Numbered from the stretch's first letter, positions 1 through 6,040 are shown. The stretch is DNA of 7,885 bases from Clostridiales bacterium (GCA_004552515.1 SFOF01000095.1:1-7885), one strand, 5' to 3'. The notes: generated by a model not told the origin, from the sequence alone. Translations and numbers: made by a program.

Positions 1-105
1 GCCTTTTTTTTCGATATATTCGCGCCAGACGGTGCGCCAGACGAGCATGGAATCCAGCAGCGTGCCGTCCATGTCGAATATCATCGCCTTAAACCTTGAT
101 GTCAT
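1..105 (-). CDS. HAD-family hydrolase, N-terminal fragment (cut by window edge)
   Basis: Only the first 35 codons are visible; the gene continues past base 1. Residues 8-18 contain the HAD motif I, FDMDGTLLD (residues 10-18), in which the first Asp (D11) is the nucleophile that forms a phospho-enzyme and the second (D13) is the general acid/base in this family. The following segment is compatible with the helical cap start of beta-phosphoglucomutase or phosphoglycolate-phosphatase-like members, so a small phosphorylated metabolite is the likely substrate, but the fragment does not tell which. The start is the ATG at 105, with GGGAGG about 8 bases upstream. It overlaps the last 17 bases of the MATE transporter gene in another frame, which suggests co-transcription and translational coupling. 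The family call is firm; the specific function is open. Confidence 0.85.
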   Translation of the reverse strand, partial: MTSRFKAMIFDMDGTLLDSMLVWRTVWREYIEKKG

Positions 106-1516
106 GCCATTTTCCTCCCGCAAAGCGCGTCCAGACCAGCGCCAGCCGCACATTCAGATCGATCAGGGACGCCAGCCACGCGCCGATCAGCCCCCAGCCA
201 AACACATACACGGCCAGGCAGCTGCACAGGGGCCGTATGCCCGCCACGCAGATCATCATCACCAGCGCGACGAAGCGATTGTCGCCCGCGCCGCGCAGAC
301 AGCCGGAGAACACCACCGCCGACATCTGGAAGGGCTGGAACAGCGCCACGATCAGCATGACCTGACAGGCCATGGCGAATACGGCGGGCGCATTGGCATC
401 CTCGGAGGAGGTAATGAACAGGCGCACCAGCGGCTCGCGGAATATCGCGATGCTCGAGGCCAGCACGAGCGAGATCACCAGCGCCAGACGCTGGCTGCAC
501 TTGCCGTACACGGTGGACAGATCGGGCCGCTTTTTGCCCATCATCTGGCCGACCAGCGACGTGCCCGCCACGCCCACGCCGTCCGCGAACGTAAACGACA
601 GGCTCAGAAACTGCGCGCAGATCTGATGCGCCGCGAACGCGTCCGTGCCCAGATCAGCGACGACGCGCGCATAGACAAAAAAGCCGAAGCGCAGCGCGAT
701 CTGCTCGAACATGGCGTTGCCGCCCACCTTAAACACCGGCAAAACCGCCTTGAGGCTCGGCCGCCAGTCGCTGCGCAGATTGATGTGCAGAAAACTGCCC
801 CGCCGACCGCCGCGCTCAAGCGCGATGACCGCCATGACAAAGCCCACGCCGAAGCCGATCGCCGTGGCATAGGCCGCGCCCGCCACGCCCAGCTTCGGGA
901 AGCCCCAGTGGCCGCCGATCAGCAGGAAGTTGAAGAACACATTGACCAGATTGGCGGTCATATTGCAATAGAGCGTGATGCGCGTGTTGCCCACGCCGCG
1001 CTGCGCCGCGTTGATGCACAGCGTGAGCGCGTTGAAGGGCAGCATCCACGCCAGAATCTTGAAATACTGCGCCGCCGCGCCGATGGTATCGTCCTTCGCG
1101 CCCGCCAGCCGCATCAGCGGATTGGCCAACGGAATGACCAGCGCCATCATAACCAGGGACAGGAAAAATTCCACAATCAGCGCGCTTTTGAGCGTCCTGT
1201 TCGCGTCGTCGCGCCGTCCCTCGCCCTTTCTGCGCGCCACGACCGCCGTCACGCCGATATTGAGCGCCATAAACAGGCACAGCATCAGCATACGCGGCTG
1301 AGACACCAGTCCCACCGACGCAATGGCCGATGTGCCGATCGTGCCCACCATCATGGTGTCGATCGAGCCGATCAGGCTGGTGAGCACCATCTCCGCCACG
1401 CTGGGCAGCGCGATGTCGATGAGGTTTCTGTACGCCTCGCGGCTCGTTGGCAGCTCCCCGCGCACGCGGTCGGGCCTGACCATGTGCGACACGCCGAAAA
1501 ATCTGGCCAGCAGCAT
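89..1516 (-). CDS. MATE-family multidrug/metabolite efflux transporter
   Basis: This 475-residue protein is a polytopic membrane protein of the size usual for MATE (NorM/DinF-like) exporters, which use Na+ or H+ gradients to expel drugs or metabolites. About 12 hydrophobic segments fall into two homologous halves. The family's Gly-rich signature occurs once per half: RGVGNTR at 173-179 and LRGAGDNRF at 407-415. The N-terminal half opens with ALPSVAEMVLTSLIGSIDTM near residues 36-55, typical of MATE helix 1. The chosen ATG at 1516 has GGGGAGG about 10 bases upstream and an extended -10 promoter about 40 bases upstream. A basic stretch of about 28 residues precedes helix 1. The gene overlaps the downstream HAD hydrolase gene by 17 bases. 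The substrate cannot be deduced; the neighbouring hydrolase might act in the same process, but that is only inference. Confidence 0.93.
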   Translation of the reverse strand: MLLARFFGVSHMVRPDRVRGELPTSREAYRNLIDIALPSVAEMVLTSLIGSIDTMMVGTIGTSAIASVGLVSQPRMLMLCLFMALNIGVTAVVARRKGEGRRDDANRTLKSALIVEFFLSLVMMALVIPLANPLMRLAGAKDDTIGAAAQYFKILAWMLPFNALTLCINAAQRGVGNTRITLYCNMTANLVNVFFNFLLIGGHWGFPKLGVAGAAYATAIGFGVGFVMAVIALERGGRRGSFLHINLRSDWRPSLKAVLPVFKVGGNAMFEQIALRFGFFVYARVVADLGTDAFAAHQICAQFLSLSFTFADGVGVAGTSLVGQMMGKKRPDLSTVYGKCSQRLALVISLVLASSIAIFREPLVRLFITSSEDANAPAVFAMACQVMLIVALFQPFQMSAVVFSGCLRGAGDNRFVALVMMICVAGIRPLCSCLAVYVFGWGLIGAWLASLIDLNVRLALVWTRFAGGKWHDIKV

Positions 1517-1554
1517 TCGTATCCATCCTCCCCGCCTTGGTAGTCGTTTTCTCT

Positions 1555-1563
1555 ATTCTATCA
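1555..1563 (-). promoter_or_regulatory. Extended -10 promoter for the MATE-HAD operon (putative)
   Basis: On the minus strand the sequence TGATAGAAT matches an extended -10 element (TGn followed by TAGAAT, 5 of 6 to TATAAT). The expected -35 region at about 1578-1584 reads TCGCTT or TTCGCT, a poor match, which extended -10 promoters tolerate. Transcription would start near 1548, giving a leader of about 30 bases with a GGGGAGG ribosome binding site before the ATG at 1516. Confidence 0.5.
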
Positions 1564-1692
1564 TGGATTTGCCGGAAAAGCGAAAAGCGTTACTCACTTT
1601 TAACACAGAATCAGGGATTATCTGATTTTCCCGGCGCAGGTGCGTTTTTGCGCGAACATATTGGCTTTGTAGTGTTTTCCGCGGGGAGTACG

Positions 1693-1731
1693 CTGGGGCT
1701 GAATGTGGAAGCCGCACTGCGGCCGCCCCAG
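1693..1731. repeat. Nested hairpin element, copy A
   Basis: An outer perfect 7-bp stem, CTGGGGC (1693-1699) with GCCCCAG (1725-1731), encloses an inner hairpin GCCGC-ACT-GCGGC (1711-1723). The 19-base core GTGGAAGCCGCACTGCGGC (1705-1723) differs from the core of copy B at one position. The 5' side of the element holds an 11-base unpaired segment ending in GTGGAA; the 3' side has a single unpaired C. There is no run of T after it on either strand, so it is not a standard terminator. Confidence 0.7.
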
Positions 1732-1903
1732 ACTGCGCCAAAGAGTCTTCGACTCTCTGGACTCTCTTCATTTGATTCGCGGCGTGAGTACGTTTCACGC
1801 GGGGAGGGGTGCTCGGGTACAACGGAAGCCTTGCACAACATCGCAATAACCTCTACCCCCGGCCCGCTGCACCCACGCATCGCAACACCCGGGTACACAG
1901 AAA

Positions 1904-1956
1904 GACCCGCCCGAGTCCAATAAGTGGAGGCCGCACTGCGGCTGCTCGGGCAGGTC
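1904..1956. repeat. Nested hairpin element, copy B
   Basis: The inner hairpin GCCGC-ACT-GCGGC (1930-1942), preceded by GTGGAG, sits inside a perfect 7-bp outer stem GCCCGAG (1909-1915) with CTCGGGC (1945-1951). The outer stem extends through one mismatch (1908/1952) by GACC (1904-1907) pairing with GGTC (1953-1956). Its outer stem differs in sequence from copy A but keeps the same position and length, so the fold is kept while the bases change. Confidence 0.7.
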
Positions 1957-1986
1957 GGGCTGTATACGACTAACATTTCTTGCCTT

Positions 1987-2030
1987 GCGTGGCAGCAAGT
2001 GGAACCGGCACTGCCGGCGGGTTGCAACGC
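1987..2030. repeat. Nested hairpin element, copy C
   Basis: The core GTGGAACCGGCACTGCCGG (1999-2017) forms CCGGC-ACT-GCCGG. Relative to copies A and B, two stem pairs are swapped (G-C to C-G at the first pair and C-G to G-C at the third) with the ACT loop and the GTGGA lead unchanged. Weaker outer pairing is present: GCAA (1995-1998) with TTGC (2022-2025), and GCGT (1987-1990) with ACGC (2027-2030). It lies just downstream of the end of whiA. Confidence 0.65.
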
Positions 2031-2047
2031 GCGAAGCGGTCTGGGGT

Positions 2048-2066
2048 GCAGGGAATCATTCCCTGC
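2048..2066. repeat. Inverted repeat centred on the whiA stop codon
   Basis: The arms GCAGGGAAT (2048-2056) and ATTCCCTGC (2058-2066) are a perfect 9-base inverted repeat around one base. As RNA it would fold as an 8-bp stem with a 3-base loop, and on the whiA strand that loop is exactly the TGA stop codon. No T tract follows on either strand, so it is not a classical intrinsic terminator; it may protect the 3' end or act with the hairpins beyond it. Confidence 0.6.
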
Positions 2067-2988
2067 CTTCGCGGGCGAGCTGGCTCAGGCGGCGCAAGCG
2101 GTTGTTTACGCCCGATTTGCCGATGGGGGGATCGAGCAGCTCGCCCAGCTCGGTCAGGTTCGCGTCCGGATTGTTGACGCGCGCCTCGGCCATCTGCTGA
2201 AGCGTGCGCGGCAGGCTCTGCAATATCCCCCGCTCGCGCAGGAAGTTGATATCGCGGATCTGATTTTCGGCGGCTCTGACCGTCTTGTCGGTGTTCGATT
2301 CGTCGCAATTCAGCTGGCGATTCACGCCGTTGTGCAGCTGCTTGACAATGCGGATGTTCTCGCAGGCCATGTACGCGTTGAACGCGCCCATCAGCGCCAG
2401 CAGCCGGCTCACGCCCTCGAAATCCTTCACATAAACCACAGTCTGGCTCTTGCGCGGCGATACCCCCGCGCGAATCCCCATGCCGTTCAAAAGACGCGCC
2501 GTGTACTCGGCGTGATCCTCGCCCGAGAGCGCGAACTCCACGTTGTACGCCTTCTCCGGCGCGGCCACCCAGCCCGTCGCCAGAAACGCGCCGCGCAGCC
2601 AGGCGACCCGCTCGGTTTCACCGTCCAATGTCGGCGGCTCGCGGCGTATTCCCAGAAATGCCGCGGGATCGAGCATCCCCAGCTTGTCCAGCAAAAGCGC
2701 CGAGTCCGATTCGCTCAGCTCCAGCCTGTAGCGCGTGTGATCGCCCAGCTGGCTGGAGCGCACCGTCTGGATCTCCGGCTTGATCTCGGACAGGCGGCGC
2801 ACCTGTGTAAAGCAATAGCGCGCCACCGCGGCGCTCTCGCTGCTCATCGACAGCAGATAGCGTCCCGCGCCCTTAAACGATATGCTGCCCGCCAGCAGAA
2901 AGGCGGCGTTCATCTCGCACCGCACGGCGCTTTCTTGCTCGCACGGCGCGCGCATGATCTCCGATTTTGCGTCTGTCGCAAAGGACAT
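2056..2988 (-). CDS. whiA: WhiA, sporulation/division-associated DNA-binding protein
   Basis: The 310-residue product has the length and domain order of WhiA (YvcL in Bacillus). It begins MSFATDAKSE, the usual start of the family. An N-terminal region (about 20-215) is a degenerate LAGLIDADG homing-endonuclease fold, seen as two related segments: AFLLAGSISFKG at 29-40 and RGAFLATGWVAAPEKAYNVEF at 132-152. The C-terminal helix-turn-helix domain (about 225-305) includes NCDESNTDKT (227-236) and the end segment ANLTELGELLDPPIGKSGVN (276-295). In Streptomyces the family activates sporulation genes; in Firmicutes it affects division, chromosome segregation and metabolism, and it has no known endonuclease activity. 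The ATG at 2988 has GGGGGAGG 6 bases upstream. The usual partners rapZ and yvcK are not adjacent here; murB lies 266 bases upstream. Confidence 0.95.
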   Translation of the reverse strand: MSFATDAKSEIMRAPCEQESAVRCEMNAAFLLAGSISFKGAGRYLLSMSSESAAVARYCFTQVRRLSEIKPEIQTVRSSQLGDHTRYRLELSESDSALLLDKLGMLDPAAFLGIRREPPTLDGETERVAWLRGAFLATGWVAAPEKAYNVEFALSGEDHAEYTARLLNGMGIRAGVSPRKSQTVVYVKDFEGVSRLLALMGAFNAYMACENIRIVKQLHNGVNRQLNCDESNTDKTVRAAENQIRDINFLRERGILQSLPRTLQQMAEARVNNPDANLTELGELLDPPIGKSGVNNRLRRLSQLAREGRE

Positions 2989-3254
2989 GGTATTCCTCCC
3001 CCGCCGGTTTTTCGCGGCGTGTACGGCTTTCCTTCATATAATACTCGCGGCTGTGAACGCCCATCGCCCGCAAAACGCGCCGCCATGCCCTTCAGTCCCG
3101 GCAGACAATGCGCCGAACCTGCACATCCCGCCAGATCGCGCGACTGTTCCCCAGCCTGTAAACGCCTATCGCTGCCAACGAACTCTCTGCGCTCTTTTAG
3201 ACGCGGCTGGCATGGCATCCGGCGATTTTCTTCATACTCAGGTGGCACGCGCCC
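2989..3254. other. 266-base spacer between murB and whiA
   Basis: I see no gene here. On the minus strand a possible hairpin spans 3132-3100: ATGTGC and GCGCAT pair around a 7-base loop, with GGC/GCC pairing outside an internal loop. A TATTAT (minus, 3043-3038) could be a -10 for whiA, but there is no suitable -35 at the right distance; the same bases read TATAAT on the plus strand (3037-3042), also without a -35. No T-tract terminator follows murB, so read-through from murQ-murB into whiA is possible. The whiA ribosome binding site GGGGGAGG closes the spacer. Confidence 0.5.
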
Positions 3255-4160
3255 TCAGCCGTCCTCGCCGATGACGCGCACCTCCGGCTCGAGCGTCACG
3301 CCGGTCTGCTCGAACACAATGCGCCGCACGTCGTCCATCAGCGCCAGCACGTCGCGCGCCGTCGCGCCGCCCGCGTTGACCACAAAGCCCGCGTGCAGCT
3401 CGCTCACCTGCGCGCCGCCCACGCGATAGCCCTTCAGCCCCGCGCCCTCGATCAGCGCGCCCGCAAAATGTCCGGCGGGACGCTTGAAGGTCGAGCCTGC
3501 GCTGGGCATATTCAGCGGCTGTTTCTCCCGCCGGCGCGCGGCGTAATCGGCCATCTCGGCCTGAATCGCGTCGGGATCGCCGCCTTGCAGCTCAAATTCG
3601 GCGGCCAGCACGATCAGCCCATGCCGCAAAATGAGCGAATCACGATAGGAAAGCGCCAGCGCGTCCGCGTCCAGCCAGACCGGCTGTCCGTTTTCCAGCG
3701 CCAGCACGCGCGTCAGCACGTCCTTCATCTCGCTGCCGTACGCGCCCGCGTTCATCGCCGCCGCGCCGCCCACCGAGCCGGGGATGCCCGAAAGCGCCGC
3801 CATGCCCTGAAGACCCGCGCGCTGCGCTTCCCGGCCGACGCGGCTCAGCAGCGCGCCCGCCTGCGCCGTAACGCGCCGTCCCTCGATGCGCACGCCGCTC
3901 ATTGGCTCGCCCAACACGATCGTCAATCCGCGCAGGCCGCCGTCGCGCACGAGGACGTTCGTGCCGTTGCCCAGCACGCGCCAGGGCGCGCCCGTCTCCT
4001 CCGCCGCGGCGATGGCGCGCGTCAGCTCCTCCGCCGTCGCGGGCAGGAAGAGCGCGTCCGCCGCGCCGCCGATGCGGAAGCTGGTGTGCCGGCTCATCGG
4101 CTCGCCCAGCAGGAGCCGTTCGGCAGGCAGATCGTTTTGCAAGCGGGTGATCAGCTTCAT
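3255..4160 (-). CDS. murB: UDP-N-acetylenolpyruvoylglucosamine reductase MurB
   Basis: MurB is a cytoplasmic FAD enzyme that uses NADPH to reduce UDP-GlcNAc-enolpyruvate to UDP-MurNAc, the second committed step of peptidoglycan synthesis. The 301-residue length fits the shorter type II enzymes of Gram-positives. FAD-binding signatures are visible in order: RIGGAADALFLP (29-40), LGNGTNVLVRDGG (63-75) and SGIPGSVGGAAAMNAGAYG (124-142). YRDS (172-175) is followed by PSAGSTFKRP (219-228), where S223 is the expected proton donor, and LEPEVR (290-295) carries the catalytic Glu region near the C-terminus. The ATG at 4160 overlaps the murQ stop codon as ATGA, and its ribosome binding site GGGAGG lies inside the end of murQ, which indicates translational coupling. 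Expression probably comes from the murQ promoter. Confidence 0.97.
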   Translation of the reverse strand: MKLITRLQNDLPAERLLLGEPMSRHTSFRIGGAADALFLPATAEELTRAIAAAEETGAPWRVLGNGTNVLVRDGGLRGLTIVLGEPMSGVRIEGRRVTAQAGALLSRVGREAQRAGLQGMAALSGIPGSVGGAAAMNAGAYGSEMKDVLTRVLALENGQPVWLDADALALSYRDSLILRHGLIVLAAEFELQGGDPDAIQAEMADYAARRREKQPLNMPSAGSTFKRPAGHFAGALIEGAGLKGYRVGGAQVSELHAGFVVNAGGATARDVLALMDDVRRIVFEQTGVTLEPEVRVIGEDG

Positions 4161-5080
4161 TCTTTTCCTCCCGAGAGCGCCTTAACCGCCTCGCGCACAT
4201 AGCCGCCGCACGCATCGAGCGCCGCCTCGGCCTGTTCGCGCTTTGCGCCGGTCACGTTCATGACGATCGCCGTCTTGATGCTGCCGTTCGCCTCGGCGTA
4301 GAGCGCGGCGGCGGCCTCGCGGTCAAGGCCGGTGGCGTTCATGGTGATGCGGATGGAGCGATCCCTGAGCTTCACATTGGTGGCGCGCACGTCCACCATG
4401 AGGTTTCTGTAGCACTTGCCCAGCTTCACCATCGAGGCGGTCGAGAGCATATTGAGCATGATCTTGGTGGCGGTGCCGGCCTTTAAGCGCGTGGAGCCGG
4501 AGAGCACCTCGCTGCCGGTGGGCGCTTCGATCGCGATGTCGGCATGGCTCGATGTATTCGCGCCGGTGTTGCAGCTCATCGCCACGGCCAGCGCGCCGAT
4601 CTCACGCGCGTAATCCAGCGCCGCGACGCAATAGGGCGCATAGCCGCTTGCCGAAATGGCCACGACGACGTCGTTTTCGGTCAGCGAACGCGCCTTGAGA
4701 TCAGCCACGGCCAGCTCGCCGCTGTCCTCCGCGCCCTCGACGGCGTTGCGCAGCGCCGTGTCGCCGCCCGCGATGATGCCCTGCACCAGCTCGGGCGATA
4801 CGCCGAACGTCGGTGGACATTCGGACGCGTCCAGCACGCCCAGCCGGCCGCTTGTGCCCGCGCCCATGTAGATCAGCCGGCCGCCCTTTTTCATGCGCGC
4901 GACGATCGCATCGACCGCCTCGGCCAGCGCGGGCAGCGCCCTCGACACGCCCGCGGTCACGTCGGCGGTCACGTCGTTCATCAGCGTCACGATCTCCAGC
5001 GCGCTCATCTGATCGAGCCGTTCGCTGCGCGCGTTCACCTGCTCGGTCGCCAGCGAGGACAAAAGCGTTTTCGTATCCAT
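4157..5080 (-). CDS. murQ: N-acetylmuramic acid 6-phosphate etherase MurQ
   Basis: MurQ cleaves the D-lactyl ether of MurNAc-6-phosphate, giving GlcNAc-6-phosphate and D-lactate, so that wall turnover sugars can be reused. The 307-residue product is full length for the family. It has the SIS-type sugar-phosphate isomerase fold: TEQVNARSE (12-20), YMGAGTSGRLGVLDASECPP (71-90), GIIAGG (101-106), EGAEDS (115-120), ISASG (142-146) and GSEVLSGSTRLKAGTATK (189-206). E87 in the SECPP segment and the acidic EGAEDS segment match the regions with the two catalytic glutamates of the E. coli enzyme. The start is the ATG at 5080, with AAGGAG 9 bases upstream; the open frame extends to 5545, but that part lies antisense to tcdA and lacks similarity. 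The stop overlaps murB by 4 bases. No murP transporter or MurNAc kinase is visible in the window. Confidence 0.97.
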   Translation of the reverse strand: MDTKTLLSSLATEQVNARSERLDQMSALEIVTLMNDVTADVTAGVSRALPALAEAVDAIVARMKKGGRLIYMGAGTSGRLGVLDASECPPTFGVSPELVQGIIAGGDTALRNAVEGAEDSGELAVADLKARSLTENDVVVAISASGYAPYCVAALDYAREIGALAVAMSCNTGANTSSHADIAIEAPTGSEVLSGSTRLKAGTATKIMLNMLSTASMVKLGKCYRNLMVDVRATNVKLRDRSIRITMNATGLDREAAAALYAEANGSIKTAIVMNVTGAKREQAEAALDACGGYVREAVKALSGGKE

Positions 5081-5101
5081 GATATAAAACTCCTTCTCGC
5101 A

Positions 5102-5126
5102 CCGGCACAAATCGCGTTTTGACCGG
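5102..5126 (-). promoter_or_regulatory. Imperfect hairpin in the murQ leader
   Basis: Within the predicted murQ 5' leader, CCGG (5123-5126) pairs with CCGG (5102-5105) and CAAA with TTTG (5118-5121 and 5108-5111), around a 6-base loop with a small asymmetric internal bulge. It ends about a dozen bases before the AAGGAG ribosome binding site. It could be an operator or a leader structure; there is no direct evidence of function. Confidence 0.3.
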
Positions 5127-5147
5127 CGCGCCGCGTTTTTTACCATT

Positions 5148-5176
5148 ATTATACACGATGCGGCGCTTTTTTGCAA
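5148..5176 (-). promoter_or_regulatory. Sigma-A type promoter of murQ-murB
   Basis: On the minus strand, TTGCAA (5176-5171) and a perfect TATAAT (5153-5148) are separated by 17 bases. Transcription would begin near 5141, leaving a leader of about 60 bases that includes the AAGGAG ribosome binding site of murQ. The -35 matches the consensus at 4 of 6 positions. Confidence 0.75.
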
Positions 5177-5261
5177 CCCGCCCCATTTCCGGCAGGAAAA
5201 GCGCGGAGAAAGCGCGAAATGATAAATGATACCCTCTCTTGAAAGGCAGGAGATTCCTTCC

Positions 5262-5984
5262 ATGAAGCCCCAATTCATCCGCACGGCGCGCCTGATCGGC
5301 GAGGAAGCCGTAAATGCTCTCGAAACGAAAAACGTCTGCATATTCGGCATAGGTGGCGTCGGCTCATTCGCCGCCGAGGCGCTCTGCCGCGCGGGCATAG
5401 GCGCTCTCACGCTGATCGACGGCGATACCGTGGCCGAGAGCAACCTAAACCGCCAGCTGATCGCGCTGCATTCCACAATCGGCCGACCCAAGGTGGACGT
5501 GATGAAGGCGCGCATGGCCGACATCAATCCCGACGCGCGCGTCACGGCGCTGCATATGTTCTATGACGAGAGCACCGCCGCTTCGCTCGAGCTTTCCCAG
5601 TTCGACTATGTGGTGGACGCGATCGATTCCGTGCCGTCCAAAATCGCGCTGATAAAGCGCTGCCACGCGCTGAACGTGCCGATCATCAGCTGCATGGGCA
5701 CCGGCAACAAGCTCGATCCCTCCAAGCTGGTGATCACCGATATTTCAAAGACCAACGTCTGCCCGCTGGCGCGCGTCGTGCGGCGCGAGCTGCGCAGGGG
5801 CGGCATCGCGCATCACACCGTGCTCTATTCCACCGAGCCGCCGATGAAGCCGCTTTTTGAGGATGAAAACGGCCGCTCCTCCCCCGCATCCATTGCGTTC
5901 GTGCCCTCCGTGGCCGGCCTGATGATCGCGGGATACGTCGTGCGCGCACTCGCCGCGCCGTATATGCCGAAGGCCGAGGAATGA
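5262..5984 (+). CDS. tcdA: tRNA threonylcarbamoyladenosine dehydratase TcdA (CsdL/YrvM family)
   Basis: TcdA is an E1-like ATP-dependent enzyme that cyclises the t6A modification at position 37 of ANN-decoding tRNAs to ct6A. The 240-residue product shows the ThiF/MoeB-type adenylating fold: nucleotide-binding GIGGVGS (29-35), LIDGDTV (51-57) and SNLNRQ (60-65), then DAIDS (119-123), CMGTGNKLDP (144-153), ISKTNVCPLA (161-170) and FVPSVAGLMIAGYVV (213-227) as in TcdA rather than ThiF or MoeB. It is a little shorter than the roughly 250-270 residues of better known members, mainly at the C-terminus. I chose the ATG at 5262, with AGGAG 9 bases upstream; an in-frame ATG at 5226 adds 12 residues with no ribosome binding site or family similarity. 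It diverges from murQ and converges on spoIVA. No clear promoter was found. Confidence 0.93.
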   Translation: MKPQFIRTARLIGEEAVNALETKNVCIFGIGGVGSFAAEALCRAGIGALTLIDGDTVAESNLNRQLIALHSTIGRPKVDVMKARMADINPDARVTALHMFYDESTAASLELSQFDYVVDAIDSVPSKIALIKRCHALNVPIISCMGTGNKLDPSKLVITDISKTNVCPLARVVRRELRRGGIAHHTVLYSTEPPMKPLFEDENGRSSPASIAFVPSVAGLMIAGYVVRALAAPYMPKAEE

Positions 5985-5985
5985 C

Positions 5986-6036
5986 AAAAACGCGCGGCGC
6001 GCCCTCTCGCCGGAGGATGCGCCGCGCGCGTTTTTT
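5986..6036. terminator. Bidirectional intrinsic terminator between tcdA and spoIVA
   Basis: A perfect 10-bp GC stem, CGCGCGGCGC (5991-6000) with GCGCCGCGCG (6019-6028), is capped by further CCTC/GAGG pairing (6003-6006 with 6013-6016). It is flanked by AAAAA on the left (5986-5990) and TTTTTT on the right (6031-6036), so it has a U tract in both directions. It starts 1 base after the tcdA stop and ends 4 bases before the spoIVA stop, and serves both convergent genes. Confidence 0.9.
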
Positions 6037-6040
6037 GGGG

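Larger units (their letters stand above)
1517..2055. other. 539-base non-coding gap with hairpin repeats
   Basis: No convincing gene lies between whiA and the MATE gene. Open frames here have no ribosome binding site and recognisable composition of no family. The stretch holds three related nested hairpins (listed separately), a 6-bp hairpin at 1742-1756 (AGAGTC, loop TTC, GACTCT), a 9-base tandem repeat (GACTCTCTG at 1751-1759 and GACTCTCTT at 1760-1768), a hairpin at 1782-1800 (GCGTGA, 7-base loop, TCACGC), and an AT-rich hairpin at 1609-1627 (AATCAG, 7-base loop, CTGATT). The sequence CGGGTACA occurs twice in the same orientation (1814-1821 and 1890-1897). Only the promoter next to MATE has an assignable role. 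Confidence 0.7.

Noticed and set aside
32..1543. Long plus-strand open frame (503 codons) across the MATE gene
   Set aside because: It is antisense to a clear membrane transporter; the translation is rich in Arg, His, Gln and Ala without domains, as expected from the complement of GC-biased codons.
1609..1627. AATCAG...CTGATT hairpin followed by TTTTC as a plus-strand terminator
   Set aside because: The stem is only 6 AT-rich pairs and no plus-strand gene lies upstream, so it has nothing to terminate.
1537..1923. Plus-strand 128-codon frame in the whiA-MATE gap
   Set aside because: No ribosome binding site, no domain, and it runs through hairpin elements; treated as non-coding.
1693..2030. 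Idea that the hairpin cluster is a transposon remnant or CRISPR array
   Set aside because: No shared terminal inverted repeats bound the region, no target duplication is evident, spacing between copies is irregular (219 and 75 bases between cores), and no cas or transposase gene is nearby.
3037..3042. TATAAT on the plus strand in the murB-whiA spacer
   Set aside because: There is no -35 at 16-18 bases and no plus-strand gene follows; probably chance.
2910..3248. Minus-strand 112-codon frame in the murB-whiA spacer
   Set aside because: It overlaps the start of whiA in another frame by 79 bases, lacks a ribosome binding site and resembles no known protein, including RapZ or YvcK.
1924..3429. 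Long plus-strand open frame (501 codons) across whiA
   Set aside because: It is antisense to whiA and the end of murB, has the same Arg/Ala/His/Gln-rich composition, and has no ribosome binding site.
3393..4202. Plus-strand open frame (269 codons) opposite murB
   Set aside because: Antisense shadow of murB with no recognisable domain.
5081..5545. N-terminal extension of murQ to 5545
   Set aside because: The extra 155 codons run antisense through tcdA and over the murQ promoter; the MDTKT start at 5080 has a good ribosome binding site and gives the family's normal length.
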